Source: Neoscytalidium dimidiatum
Lineage: Eukaryota; Ascomycota; Dothideomycetes; Botryosphaeriales; Botryosphaeriaceae
Direction: 5' to 3'
Length of the DNA stretch: 64,000 nt
NCBI GenBank assembly: GCA_037367355.1
Contig: CM074699.1
Coordinates: 1,674,001 to 1,738,000 of the forward strand
Shown: positions 34,804-46,326 of the stretch, piece by piece
Position numbering within the stretch: the first letter of the stretch is position 1
Layout: every line of letters starts with the position of its first letter
The notes under the pieces: generated by a model
Databases searched by the model: none
Seen by the model: the letters and a program-made list of their open reading frames with translations, nothing else
Told to the model about the DNA's origin: nothing
Made by a program: the position numbers and the translations under genes

Positions 34804-36591
34804 TCACAACACACCTGGAACCGTGACGCTGCCCTTTCTTACCGCCTCTTCCAGAATTTCCTTCTCATCATTGCCGTTGCCGTCCTTTGCCATATCGCCA
34901 TCCTTGACCTGCTGCCCATATTCCTCGTCGAGGTCGCGGTCGAGCTTCTCGCCATATAGGTTCTGCGGGTTAAAGGCGAGAGCACCCTTGGGTATAAAAG
35001 TCGCCGAGAGCACGATGGCACAGATGATAGTGAACTGCACACCAGCGATGTTCTGGATAGCTTCGGAAATGTCGCCGTCATTTTGCGAGTTGATGCGGTC
35101 GACGTAGCGGCCCAGCAGCGGGCTGGCAATGGCATACATGACGATGTATGTCGCGTAGAGGAAAGCCATGACAGCACCCAGCGGTGATACGTCCTTCTCC
35201 TCAGACTCCTTGCGGGCGAGTGTGGCCTGAATGTAAGCAGCAAGGGAGACGTCGCCAGCTGCCCAGCCGAATGAGACAGGCAAGAAAGTCGCAGCAACAA
35301 TCCAGGCTTGGCTCACATCGTTTCTCGGGGGATTCCAGTAAGGCAGGTACCAGACGATGAGCAAGGTAAGAGCATCAAGGCGAAGCCACGGAATGGGCGT
35401 CTTGATAAGATTGGTGAACAAGAAGACGAAGAGGGCGCCCAGAAGTTCTCCAAAGTTGGAGCCGCCAACCATGATTTGTGACCAAGCCGAGTTGCCTAGG
35501 TAACGACGTGCAATGGCGGGAGAAATACCATTCTCAAGGTATCTGTGACCGTAGAGGGCAATAGTATAACCCGGCAAGAGCCAGAACATCTTGCGACTGG
35601 TAAAGATGATCTTGGCACCTGTCCATACGGAGACGAGGAACAGCCAAGCACCGCTGACAATAGCTTTGAGGTAATTGGGTGAGTCAACATTCTCGAGGTC
35701 GTTTGACACAAAGCCGAGGTTGGAGATGAAGAACCATGTGACGGCGGCCAGTGTGAAACAGATCGGAGTTATGATGAAGGACATGTTGTTTCCAAGAGCC
35801 GGGATGAGGCCAAGAGCTGTGCAGAACGCACCAGAAGTGCCGGCGATCTCGTAGAAGATGTGAACAAGAGCATCTGTCAGGTTCCAACTTTAGCGGTTAA
35901 ACAATACTGGGATTAAGGTCAATGAGTACTGCTCACCCATGCGCCTCAGCTTTTGTACGTTTCCACCGACGATGTCACGGGGGATGACACGACGGATCAA
36001 CTCCACCATACCGTAGGCAATTCCAGCAATGGTGTAGATGGGGATCATTCCATCGGTGTTGTAATCGCCATAGTAGGAGAAATCCTCGTCGTCAGTGACG
36101 CTAGAGGGTCTGATCCTTCCGCCAGTAGATGCGTCGACGATGAGGAGGATCGCCGTCAGGAGGCCAAACATGATTATGGCACAGGATAGCACCAATCTCG
36201 TGGGCCATCGCTTAATGAGAGGAGCGATCAAAATCGCACCGACGCACTGAAATGCCTGGTTGAGGCCCTGGAGTAGACCAACCCGCTCAAATGTCCTTGG
36301 TTCTCTCCCAGAAATCTCAGCCTCATAATCATAGCGGTTGGTTGCAAGCGCGGTGATGGAGCCGTTGAAAGCTACGGATAATAAGTAAGTGGATAGAGGA
36401 TACATGAGGTAAGCGACATAAGTAGGGAGTCGTGCTGATATCTGATGTTACTCCATGTAACAGGGCATCTCACCTTCAAGGCCAAACTTGTAAAGCATGA
36501 TACCGAGGATGTAAAGGCCAATGTTCCTCCTCTCCTTGGGCGAGAACAGGTACCAACTCTCAATGACGGTGGAAACGATAGGCAGCCTCAT
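34804..36591 (-). CDS. Putative MFS-type membrane transporter
   Basis: Three exons, 36591-36474, 36371-35937 and 35873-34804, join in frame to about 540 residues. There are about 11-12 hydrophobic segments separated by short loops, with a long acidic extracellular-type loop (around SSVTDDEDFSYYGDYNTDG) and an acidic C-terminal tail. Pairs of helices followed by basic loops (APLIKRWPTR, ASPLLGRYVDR) resemble the MFS 2-3 and 8-9 loops. The first intron (102 nt) separates the N-terminal helix start from NGSITALATNRYDYEA. I recognise no substrate class. The fit to the MFS is by topology and loop pattern only, so a different polytopic family is possible. Confidence 0.82.
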
Positions 36592-38084
36592 GATGGACGA
36601 GCGCTGTAAGCAGAACAGCTAGGCAGCGAGTCGTGGTGTGCGGGAGCTATCGAGTCTGCCCGCCCGAACAGGATTGCAGGCCAGCTCCTTTATGATTTCC
36701 TGTGTGGCTGGGCAGGCAGCATCGCATCACAACCTCATATGGCACACTCATGGTTGTGTGAAGGCGGCAACCTGCATGTGCAAAGACCACGGCCAGCCAG
36801 ACGCGACAGAGAAGCTCAGCACGTGGGTGCGTCAATTTCCCAGTACAAGACCTGCCAAGTAGTCCGGGGCGGCGATATTATAACCATGCTTTGATCAAGC
36901 GCGCGGAGGCGATTCGGCTTCCCGTGTCCACTGGGTCGCCTTCGGACCACTGCCGAATTAGCGCAAGCTCCGGCGTAGAACTGGCCAAGACCGGGAGCGC
37001 GTATGGGAGGAGCGGAAGCTGCAGGTCCCCTCTCCAGACATGGAGGAAAAGGCTACTTGAGACGTTCGTTTCAGCAGCAAGGTGACACGTGCGCCGACGG
37101 GGGATTGAGGATAATTAACAATCCTGGAAGCGTGGAAGACAGAATGACCCAGCAAGAAATTGGAGAGAAAAATCAAACACGTAAACTACCAACGAGAGGA
37201 AAAACAAAAGTAAGGCTGATCCTCAAGACGCTGGATGTGCCGTGAAGACGGTTATGTCCGCTCTTGAGCTGAAACCCGCAACGCGAAGGTGGACTTGACA
37301 GACGTTTATGACGAATAGGAGAGCAGAGTCGCGCACATGTCAGCGGGAGAGAGCGGCGATAGAAACCTAAAGGCAATGCTCCTCAAAAATCTGATCGCGC
37401 AGAGCATGGGCGGGTAGCATAGCCACAACTTGGATGGACATTGGCAAAGGATTGGCAGCGAGACAGCGGACGAAGTCGAGGGCGAGAACAGCGCCTCGTA
37501 GAGTCTTGGCCGATGCCAATGCCGCTCTTGGCAGCCAGCGGGGTTAGCGGCAGCACGCGGAGACACTACAACATTTTTGGCCTCGAGTCATGGTTGGTGT
37601 ACTGCTCAAACCGTGCCTCTATACCGTGATGGGCGAGAATTGAGACAAGACTCTGTTCGAGCACGGTCGGCGGCGCAGTTCCATCCAACCCATGCGCCCA
37701 AGCCTGCAATGCCTCTGTTAACTTCTCCGAACGTGACTTCCAGATGTATGAAATCGGTGGCTGTCGATGGCTGAGATATTGAAAGGAGATCGGAACTGCA
37801 TCGTTGGATAAGTGGGCCCTGTGCCGAGATTAGCTTGGTTACTGCCGCGGCATCCCCCGCCAGTAGAGCTGAGCTCGCATATCTCAGGTCAGTCACACTA
37901 AAGATACCCCTAGATCATCAAGAACCTGAACATGATTAAGCCTTTTCCTATCATTTTCAGTTACAGAGTCTATCGTTTTCAGCGTAAAATGGTGGAGCTT
38001 TGATTTAGTCGTGTGGCCTATCCTACAGCAGTTTGTACAAGAAATCCCAGGACGAACTTACCCATCTTTTTCCAGAATCTTATC
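36592..38084. other. Intergenic region, no gene recognised
   Basis: 1.5 kb containing the promoter of the MFS-like gene on the left and the 3' flank of the mitoribosomal gene on the right. Frames are all below 100 codons with no recognisable content. Confidence 0.5.
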
Positions 38085-39604
38085 TCATATCCTATACTTG
38101 ACCGTAGCCCTCTCAAGCTCTCCGATGATGCCACCGCCGGATACCGTCCATTTCTCACTGACCAGGCTTTCGTCAACCGCCCGTCTCATCATACCACTTT
38201 GCGCGTAGTACTCCATGACGGCCCTCGCCTCTTCGCGCGTCAGACCCTTTAGCTTCAACGTCTCCACATTGGATAGTGCGCTCAAGCTGCGCTCGTCGAC
38301 CTTCTTATAAGGATTCCATTGAGGAATCTCCTTCGCACCGGCCTGCTTTGCCTCGATCGTCTCAATGGCAAAGTCTAGTGCTTCTGACTTTGGTGAGTTG
38401 CTGCCTGAAGTAGCAGCAAGGATAATGCCGCCGTTAGGAAGCTTCGCGGTGTCGTTGAGGAGGTTTACAAAGTGGCGTACGAGGACGAAATCGTGGGCGT
38501 GGATGGGTTTGGCGTCGCGATCAAGGTACTCGCTGTTGTTCATGATGAAGGAGATGTTGTCCATGCAAACTAGGACGGGGGGGCGGGTCAGTCCTTCTTG
38601 CCCGCTCTCATTCCTGCTCGGTGCTGTGAGCTCTTTCCAGAACGCCTGCATTACAGGCCATGCAACGTCCGCATCTTGTGCACCTAACTGTGCTAGCTTG
38701 AGAAGGGTTGTGTCTTCCTTGAGAGCCATGGGTAGGGTATGCTTTTGGGAGAGCTTGAGGCCTTCGAGGACCTTTTCATTGGCCTTGGCAATCTGACCAA
38801 GGAGGGAAGCAGTGTAGTTCTTCTGGAAATACTGCGTAGGGCTGGAACCCTCAAGAGGAGCATAGGCGGTGTGTCCGATGGTCAGATCCATAGCTGCATC
38901 ACATATTGTTAGATCCAGTACACCGCGAGCTAGCAGACATGCTGAAACGCACCGTCCGGGAAGTTGATGACAACCCAGCGCTTAAGGAAAGCCATGGTCA
39001 TAGCCTGTAGCAGCAAGGTGGTCTTTCCGCTGGCCCTTTCCCCATGGACGATCTTCCTGAAGATCTTCTTCTCACCCTGACCCTCAGCGCTCACGGCACT
39101 GACCAGCTTGCCCAGCTCGACCGTCTCCCGCCTCATGACCATGGCAGGTCGTCTGAACAGTCCCCATCCTTGGTTGGGCTTGAAAGCATCAACAGCGCGC
39201 AATTGATCGACGACGGGATCCATGGGAATTGCTAGCACCTTTCCTTGGATGTGGGCATCTCCAATGTCTTCGGCTTTGAGGTCTTGTAAGCCGGGAACCT
39301 CGAGGGCATTGGTGTTGCTTAAGACGATGCGCTTTCGCTGGGCTTTACGCTCACCGGGGGCGGGTCTCCGGCCCGTCTCTCTCGACGCGGTGCTCTTCTT
39401 TATACGGAGACCCTTGACACCCTTCTTCGGCGGACCGGCGGTAGAAGCACTCTTCTTCTGGTTCGGGTTCTTCAGCTTTGCGGCGGATGTGGAGAAGGAC
39501 GCGGTGGGTGCGGCGCGGGCCAGGAATTGGGGGCGTTGAAGGCATGGTGCCGGGGGAGCGGCCGGGCGGAGAGGCAATTGCCCCAAGCAATGTCTCGGGG
39601 GCAT
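38085..39604 (-). CDS. Mitochondrial small-ribosomal-subunit protein mS29 (DAP3/Rsm23)
   Basis: A GTP-binding structural protein of the mitochondrial small subunit. Two exons, 39604-38953 and 38893-38085, give about 486 residues. The start at 39604 was chosen because it opens a classic presequence: Arg/Pro/Ala-rich, no acids, leading to FSTSAAKLKN. A longer frame upstream would bury it. The P-loop GERASGKTT is at about 188-196, followed after the intron by the block AMDLTIGHTAYAPLEGSS and the later LVCMDNISFIM segment, which has the position of the Walker B aspartate. The C-terminus (SLVSEKWTVSGGGIIGELER) is typical of mS29. It shares a 218-bp promoter region with RRS1. Confidence 0.93.
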
Positions 39605-39822
39605 TGCTGTGGGGGTGTTTCGAGGCTCGAGTGATTGGGGTTCTGACGAGATTCGCGGTGATGCGCGCGACAAATCCACGGCCGCGGCGCGCAACGGACG
39701 TTTTTCCACCGCCGAGCCCGTGGCCCGTGCTCTGGAATTTTTTGGCGGAGCATCTACGTTTGCCGCAGACCTCTCGACGCTTCGCTTTTTCGTAGCCGTC
39801 ATACTACACTATTGCTCCTATC
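39605..39822. promoter_or_regulatory. Compact bidirectional promoter: mS29 / RRS1
   Basis: Only 218 bp separate the two start codons, so both promoters overlap. One CCAAT box in reverse orientation (attgg) is at 39634-39638. The arrangement places a mitochondrial-ribosome protein and a cytosolic ribosome-assembly factor under one control region. Confidence 0.7.
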
Positions 39823-40490
39823 ATGAGCGCAGACGCGGAAATGATGGACGTCGACAGCGCGCCTGCAAATGTTGCCAAGCAACGCCTGTAAGTTCGCCGC
39901 GCGCCCTTTCCCGCCCTTCATCTTCACGCTGATTGATTTGCGCCAGACCCGTGACCGTTGAAAAGCCTATTCCTTACACTTTCGACCTGGGCAACCTTCT
40001 CTGCTCCGACGCGAACCCTCTTGCCAGCTCTGATGAGGATTCTCTTCGCGACACTGCCCGAGACTGCGCCCAGGTTCTCATCAACCAGCTTCTCAGCACT
40101 TGTCCCGTGCGCTCCACCAAGGAAGGCGTCCTGCTAGACCTGCCTGCTCCCACCACGCCTCTTCCACGTGAGAAGCCGGCGCCGAAGCCGAAGGAGCCCA
40201 CCAAGTGGGAGCTCTTCGCCGCCAAGAAGGGCATCAAGGCCAAGAAGAGGGAGGGCAACCTAATCTACGATGAGGAGAAGGGCGAATGGGTTCCGAAGTG
40301 GGGCTATAAGGGGAAGAACAAGGACGCGGATAATGAATGGCTGGTTGAGGTCGACGAGAAGAAAGAGGCTCAGACAGGCGAGGTCCAGAACCCGCGTGCA
40401 CTGAGCCGGCAGGAGAGGCTAGAGAGAATCAAGAGGAATGAGAGAAAACAGAGGGCCAACGAGGCGAGAGCAAGGAAGAAGGGCGCGTAA
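39823..40490 (+). CDS. RRS1: Ribosome biogenesis regulatory protein Rrs1
   Basis: Rrs1, with Rpf2, brings the 5S RNP into pre-60S particles in the nucleolus. Exons 39823-39887 and 39947-40490 give about 202 residues, the normal size. Conserved blocks are visible in order: YTFDLGNLLCSDANPL at about 31-46, then LINQLLSTCPVRST, the EPTKWELFAAKKGIKAKKR segment and EKGEWVPKWGYKGKNKD. The tail (LSRQERLERIKRNERKQRANE) is a strongly basic helix. It is transcribed away from the mS29 gene and converges with the GNAT gene. Confidence 0.95.
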
Positions 40491-40928
40491 ATCTAGGGTC
40501 GCTACGATGAGAAACAAAAGTCTTTGGGGGCTCGGCGCATGGAGTACTGGACGGTTTATGAAGGGTAATTCAGGATGGCATCGGCACTATGTAACATGGC
40601 GGTCAACCGTCTGTCGTTGGCAGTAATGGAGAAATCTATCCACGAGCCGCGTGCTTGCTCGAGGATTCACCAGCACAAGATACACAGGAGACGTTACTAT
40701 AAGGAAACAGTCTCTTGGAGCTCTACCTTCGTTACTAAGTTCAAATCATGGGCCATGCATGGGCGTGTAAGGTGCGTCACCTTTTCTCTTTTCTTTTTTT
40801 TTCTTCAAACAAAGACAATGCAGATGTCTAGTCTTTCAGGATATCTGTCTACCAACATATCGGGTTAACCAACCTGCATTGATAGTAGAAGAGAGTAGCG
40901 TCATGAGAGGAGTGCGGGCCTAGCTTTT
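40491..40928. other. Convergent intergenic region
   Basis: 438 bp between the 3' ends of RRS1 and the GNAT gene. It contains a T-rich run at about 40780-40803 (ctttttttttt-like) that could belong to a 3' end signal. No gene was seen. Confidence 0.5.
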
Positions 40929-41633
40929 CTATCTGGAGCTGTCGGCCAGAAGCGCTTTTCCAGGTGCTGGTCTCAGCATGCATATATGCGTGTCTACACC
41001 CTTGTAGCCCAGCTGAGCCATGTCGAACTCAATGACCTTCACAGTCTTGAAGCCGAACCTTTCGTACACCGGCTTTCCACCCACACTAGCCTCGAGGTAG
41101 ATTTCAATGCCAGCTTCATCAGCTCTGTCAAGGCCCCATTGGAGGAGCAAGCTCGCAGCCCCACGCCGTCGATAGTTTGGGGCAGTGACGAGCATTCCGA
41201 GCACTGGATGCAACTTAAGGACTAAGCAGACCAGTTTTCAACGGATGTGCCACTTACAGTAGTACGAACGACCATGCAGAGTCTCATGGCGACTCTCGGC
41301 GTAGGGACGAAAAAACTGTGGTAGCGGATACTCGGGAATCTCAGGACCTTTGGCCCACTCTTCTTCTGACACCCCGGGACAATAATGCCAGGCGGCCCAA
41401 GCCATAAACTCCTGGGTCGTTGGATCTACGACTTTCAGGAATGTAGCATGGGCATCGCTGCGGAAGGTCTTGCGACGTTGTTCGACGAGCTTGGCGATGG
41501 CGGTAGGAGTCCTGTCTCGCCCGAGGAGGATTTTTTGCATATCGTTTTCGGGATTGCCGTAGACCTCCATTCGAATGGCATCCTCGAGATCAGCCTCTTC
41601 CATTAGAAGCAGCTGCGGCTTTGACTGGTCCAT
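40929..41633 (-). CDS. GNAT-family N-acetyltransferase
   Basis: Transfers acetyl from acetyl-CoA to an unknown amine. Two exons, 41633-41258 and 41203-40929, give about 216 residues. The start is the ATG at 41633 (MDQSKPQLLL), since the longer frame upstream has no ATG. The acetyl-CoA loop is NYRRRGAASLLLQWG, preceded by the beta-strand LGMLVTAP. The next block, IEIYLEASVGGKPVYERFGF, is typical of the fungal GNAT subgroup. The intron is uncertain: acceptor CCAG ending at 41204 gives a 54-nt intron and a good family fit (YYLLGMLVT), whereas acceptor TTAG at 41222 would give only 36 nt and six more residues. It diverges from the MetX-like hydrolase gene. Confidence 0.87.
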
Positions 41634-42152
41634 GATGACTGGTGCGAGATGTTCAGATAGAAAAGCGCATGTAAAATTAGGAGACGAAGAGGCAGTTGAC
41701 GATAGGGCTCTTTTTACGGAATTCAATAAGGTGAGTCAGAGCCAGCTTCGAAGTACTGCTCCGAAGGTGCATGCGAGGCGTCGTGGGTAGTGATCCTTCT
41801 CGGCATACATGTAGGTCAAGCGGAGCTGGGTCCTAGTTGGTGTTAGCAGTCGGGCCGTGAAAAGTGACTGGGGAGGCCACATCCGGCGCGCACTCGTATT
41901 TCCATTGGCAAAAGGCGAGGAAGCTGGAGGAGCGGAAGAGCGGAGGAGCGGAGCCACCTCGGTGCGGCTTGGCAATTGGTGGGGGAGGAGGTTGAAGGAT
42001 GGCACGGGCTCCCGCTACGCTCTGTAGTCAGCAATATATCTCCGCATTTATCCCCGCCGTCCACCCACCTACACCCCCCCCCCACCACTTAAGCTTCCAC
42101 TTCCTCCCATCCTGCTTCAGACCAAGAGAAAAATTCTCCGGGCTCACACAGG
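41634..42152. promoter_or_regulatory. Divergent promoter: GNAT / MetX-like hydrolase
   Basis: 519 bp between two starts transcribed apart. A C-run lies at about 42075-42084, and the plus side before 42153 is pyrimidine-rich. No specific regulator site was identified. Confidence 0.5.
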
Positions 42153-43187
42153 ATGACAGCTCAGACCAAGTATTTCACCAGCGATCCTCATGTCAACACC
42201 AATGCCTCAGATCCTTCCACTACAACCTCCTTCACGCTCGCCTACCGCACTTACGGCGAGTCCGGTCGGCCCGCCGTTTTGATACCTACTTGTTACAGCG
42301 GCAAACTTGACACCACTCTACCATGGCTTTATCTCAAAGACGCCAACAACGGCGCTGATCCCATTCTTAAAGACTACTTCGTCATCACTTGCGGTCTTCT
42401 TGGCGGCAGCGAATCCTCGTCTCCATCTAACACCCCGTCAGCGCTGCGCGGCCAGAATTTCCCTGCCGTGACCTACGAGGACAACATACGTCTACAACAC
42501 GCCCTCTGCCAGGCCCTTGGCATCACAAAGCTTGCTCTGTACATCGGCTTCAGCATGGGCGGCCAGCAAGCCTACCACATGGCGACCCTGTTCCCCGACT
42601 TCGCCGAGCGCATCGCCGTGCTCTGCAGCTCCGCCCGCACCTCCTACCAGAACTGGTCCTTCCTCGAGGGCCCGAAGGCCGCACTCATCAACAGCGTCGA
42701 CTTCCAAGACGGTAAGTACACCGAGCGCCCGCTGCGCGGATTGCGCGCCTTCGCGCGCGTGTACTCGACGTGGGCGCTGTCGCATGCGTGGTTCCGGCAG
42801 AAGAAGTGGGAGACGTTGGGGTTCACGTCTCTGGACGATTACCTCTGCGTGAACTGGGAGAAGCGCACTTCGGAGTGGGATGCCCACGACCTGTTATACC
42901 TCCTGCAGACGTGGCAGCGTGGCGATATTTCGCTGTTTGGCGCCGATGGCGAGAAGGGCGACCTGCCAAGGGCTCTGTCCAAGATTAAGGCTAAGACTCT
43001 GCTGATGCCTTGTCGCACTGACTTATACTTCCCGCCCGAGGACAGCGAGGAGGAAGTTAAGCACCTAAAGGATGGTGAGCTGAGAGTTATAGAGAGTGTT
43101 TGGGGCCATTTGGCTGGAGGCGGGGGTGGAGCAAGGGAGGATAATGAGTACATCAACTTGCACGTGCAGAAATTATTGCAGCGGTAG
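42153..43187 (+). CDS. Alpha/beta hydrolase, homoserine O-acetyltransferase (MetX)-like
   Basis: An intronless frame of 344 codons. The nucleophile elbow is GFSMGG with S134. The likely partners are D290 (PCRTDLYFPPED) and H319 (VWGHLAGG), in the right order and spacing for the fold. The TYEDNIRLQHALCQALGI segment and the small-residue oxyanion region are like MetX. True fungal homoserine acetyltransferases are longer (about 480-500 residues) and usually carry GGSMGG at the elbow. This shorter form belongs to a group often annotated as homoserine acetyltransferase family but of unproven function. It could act as an acyltransferase or a hydrolase. Confidence 0.88.
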   Translation: MTAQTKYFTSDPHVNTNASDPSTTTSFTLAYRTYGESGRPAVLIPTCYSGKLDTTLPWLYLKDANNGADPILKDYFVITCGLLGGSESSSPSNTPSALRGQNFPAVTYEDNIRLQHALCQALGITKLALYIGFSMGGQQAYHMATLFPDFAERIAVLCSSARTSYQNWSFLEGPKAALINSVDFQDGKYTERPLRGLRAFARVYSTWALSHAWFRQKKWETLGFTSLDDYLCVNWEKRTSEWDAHDLLYLLQTWQRGDISLFGADGEKGDLPRALSKIKAKTLLMPCRTDLYFPPEDSEEEVKHLKDGELRVIESVWGHLAGGGGGAREDNEYINLHVQKLLQR

Positions 43188-43612
43188 GGCGCACCTTATT
43201 ATCTTTGAAGTGCGGTAGAAAGACTGCGGTCGCGCACAAGATTGGGCCTGCTAAAATATAAGGGCTAGCAATGCCGTATATGTACCATGGCAGGATGAGG
43301 CAGTAGCGTAGATTGTGCATGTACTTTCTTTGTGAGTGGACAAAGTAGATAAAATAGTGTTCCATGTGCTCTTCAGAATGAATCCTCCGTTGTATCAGCG
43401 ATACGTTGCCTGGGAAAGCAGTACGTACAGCTAACGGTGTCTATTACAATATAATTGCGCATTTGCATGCAAATTTCCCTTTCCCTATCGTCTATAAGTC
43501 AAAACAAAACGAGAAAAACTTTTCCTCGATAATCCAGAGCCGGCAGGTCGGTCCCCCTAAACACCAAGAACATAGCGCGGGTATCTCTTTTACCTTCTCT
43601 TTCCCCTGAGAC
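43188..43612. other. Convergent intergenic region
   Basis: 425 bp between the 3' ends of the MetX-like and PTH11-like genes. It is AT-rich with no open frame of interest, consistent with 3' UTRs. Confidence 0.5.
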
Positions 43613-45195
43613 TCAGAGCATCCTCACCGACTCAGCCCTGTTGCTCACCACCTGCACCTCCCTCTGCACGCTGATTCCCTGCCCCGTAACCCCGCGCCAC
43701 CCTCCCGCTCCTCCCATTCCCGCGCCCGCCGCCTCCCTCCTCAAGCTGCTCTCCTCATCTGAACTCCCACCCCTACTCGTTTCCACAACCGCGACGCTCG
43801 TGACGCCCGCATCGAACTGCGTGAGCGGGAACTCGCCATCGTCCTGCATCCTGTCAAACGCCTTGTGTGAGTCCACACCCCTGCCACCGGTACCGTCTCC
43901 GCTTCTGCCGTTTGCGTATCCGCTGTGGGCGTACGCGGAGGGTTTGTTGGAGGACCAGAGGCGCGAGGGAGAGATGAGCTTGAGAAGGGGTCGCATGGTG
44001 GGGATGCAGGCGTTAATGATGGCGACGGCGGGTTCGGCAACGGACCAGAAGGCGGCGTCGATCATGCTGTAGGAGAGGTCGGTGAAGTCGACGACCGTAA
44101 GCACATGGATGCGAATGACGGTGATGGCGGTGACGCTAATCCGAGCCGTCGTTAGTTCGATTTCTTTCTCGGCGAGTTTGGGGGATGAGGGGATGGAGGG
44201 AAGCGTACAATAGACCGATAGAGAAGATGACGTAGAGACCGATCTTGGTACCGATGGCCATCTGCAACTTGCGGATAAAGGGGATGGGGAGCAGCATGAT
44301 GATCAGGTCGGTGACCATGTTGACACAGCCGATGGTGGTGAACGCGACGTTGTAGCTGGCACAGTGGCCGCCGGGGATGGTCGGATTCCAGTTCATCTCG
44401 AAAGGCGAGCAGATGAGGAATATCTGCATCATACTTCCGGCCCAGTAGCCGAAGACGAGGAACATGCATACCCAGACCCAAACCTTGAACTCCTTATTGG
44501 GAAAGATGCGGAGGTAGAACCAGAGGTAGGATTGCTTGACCGTTGCCATGGCTGCGTAGTACACCGCTTGGTATGCGATAAGTTGCTGTTGTATGCGAGA
44601 ATTAGCAACGGAGCTCATCTAAAGTATGGTGACATGAATAAGGTGACTGTGGAGAAGCTGGACCACCAGGCTGGGTTGCTCCGCACAGTCGCCACTAATA
44701 CCACTGTCTCGAACTTTTTTCCCAGTGGGCTGATGAAATGATGGTGGAGATTCGCATCTCACCTTCGCAATGAATATTTGATTCTGGGGAGGCAACTCGG
44801 TTATATGATGGCGCATGCCGTGCTTTGCGTACGTGATATGCATGGCTAGCATGCCTATTCATCGTAGATGGTTAACGGGGAATAGAACGATTGAGCGTCA
44901 AGATGCATACCGTAAGTGAAGATCTAGTTCGAATCAGTACTTCAAGCTTGCGCAGAATCTTGAATAACTTACCAAAGAGGCAGTGGCAAACCAGTCATCA
45001 AACCTGTTTACTGTTAGCTTCCTGTATACCAACACCAACCTGGTGGCATTACCATATATTTGTATGTCTGACCTGTCGCGCTACAAATCTCAGAACAACA
45101 AGCGCTGTCGCGATACCCACCAGGACGAAGTTGGCAACCAGTTGGTCGGTAACTATCTGATAATGGAAGACATTGTAGGACTTGAGAGCTGCCAT
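43613..45195 (-). CDS. PTH11-like integral membrane protein (fungal rhodopsin-domain family)
   Basis: Seven-TM proteins of this family act as surface sensors; PTH11 of the rice blast fungus is the namesake. Six exons join in frame: 45195-45053, 45003-44973, 44923-44911 (13 nt), 44854-44763, 44585-44209 and 44135-43613, giving about 392 residues. Family marks are the first helix VLVGIATALVVLRFVARQ, the WFDDWF motif across the first splice, SYLWFYLRIFP, the HCASYNVAFTTIGCVNMVTDLIIMLLP block and VTAITVIRIHVLTVVDFTD. The conserved end of the core (EPAVAIINACIPTMRPLL) leads into a Ser/Gly-rich cytoplasmic tail of about 120 residues. No CFEM domain is present. Intron 4 is 177 nt and has a CTAAT branch-like site. 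Ligand and pathway are unknown. Confidence 0.9.
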
Positions 45196-46326
45196 TTTGG
45201 AAGCGGCTCAGAAGCAAGCCGCAACACCAAAAGGGGGTTTCGAACTCCGTCTGAGTGGTAGGTTGGTGGATGAGAATCGAAGGGACGTTAGCTATAGAAA
45301 GAGTTGAGTCAATTACAGGCGCTGAATTGATTACGAATGATTGGTGAAAAAGCTTGTCATTGAAGGGTAAATCTAACATAGGGTGCGCAACATCGAAGTA
45401 GACGATGGGAGGTCTCTGCTAGCGCTAAAGCAGCATGCATGGGCTTTGCGTTGCATATCGAGAATTCAGTAATGCAGGGCCTAACTGGTCCGGTAGGATC
45501 AACTGAAACAGCTTGTTCCTGGCTGATAATTCCTCTTTGCCTTTCCGAGAACAGTATCCACCATGCGGCACAGCCAGGAGTCGGTGCCCAAAGCCGTTCC
45601 CAGGATCCTGTTGGCCGAAATGAGTCCCGGTTTGCGCACGGAGATTTTGCCACGAGGACGTATGGGCACCTTTCCTCTTCCGTTGTTACTGATAGATTCG
45701 GTCGTAAGACTTCCTATTTCTAGAGGAGCTGCATCCCAGCCCTTGTAACTCTTGGCATGGCCAGTGAGGCGGCTCCGATGAAGCGGTCAAGGCGCTCGGC
45801 AAAAAAAAGGACCGTTTTCGCAGCGGTCCGTCCCATCTCACCGTCTTCAGGGGACTAAATCGTATAGTCGGCTTCCACCACGTGGTTGGTGCATTTCCGC
45901 AGGATACAAGCCTGTGGCGTGTCGTGCATTAGCCTTTCTTACTGAATAATTTGTTCTCCAGCGATAGCATTTGCAGTGTCAGGCGCCTCGGGGTTGCAAA
46001 ATCTGTGCGGCACAGCAATCCTCAGGGGGTCCGATTTCTCGGCTCTGAAAATCTCCCGGCATCCCGGTGGTCAACGCTCTGGGCCATTCCTCCGTTGGAT
46101 CCACGCGGCAATTGGGGCTAGTCTGACTCGTGCACCAAGGTCGAAACCGTAGCTGTCAAATCGGTTCACGTTTTTCTGACGGATAATGGGGCCTTTCCCC
46201 TGGCAGTGGTGGGCACCGGTGGGACCTCGAGAGTCACTCTGGATATCTACCGTGGTGACCGCAAGCAAGGAGCTGGCGCAATCTTCGCTTGATTATCATC
46301 GTTCCATCATTTCATTGCCTTCAACT
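45196..46326. promoter_or_regulatory. Divergent upstream region: PTH11-like / GMC oxidoreductase
   Basis: 1.1 kb between two genes transcribed apart. Overlapping short frames on both strands carry no recognisable domain. No repeats seen apart from an A-run near 45801. Confidence 0.5.
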
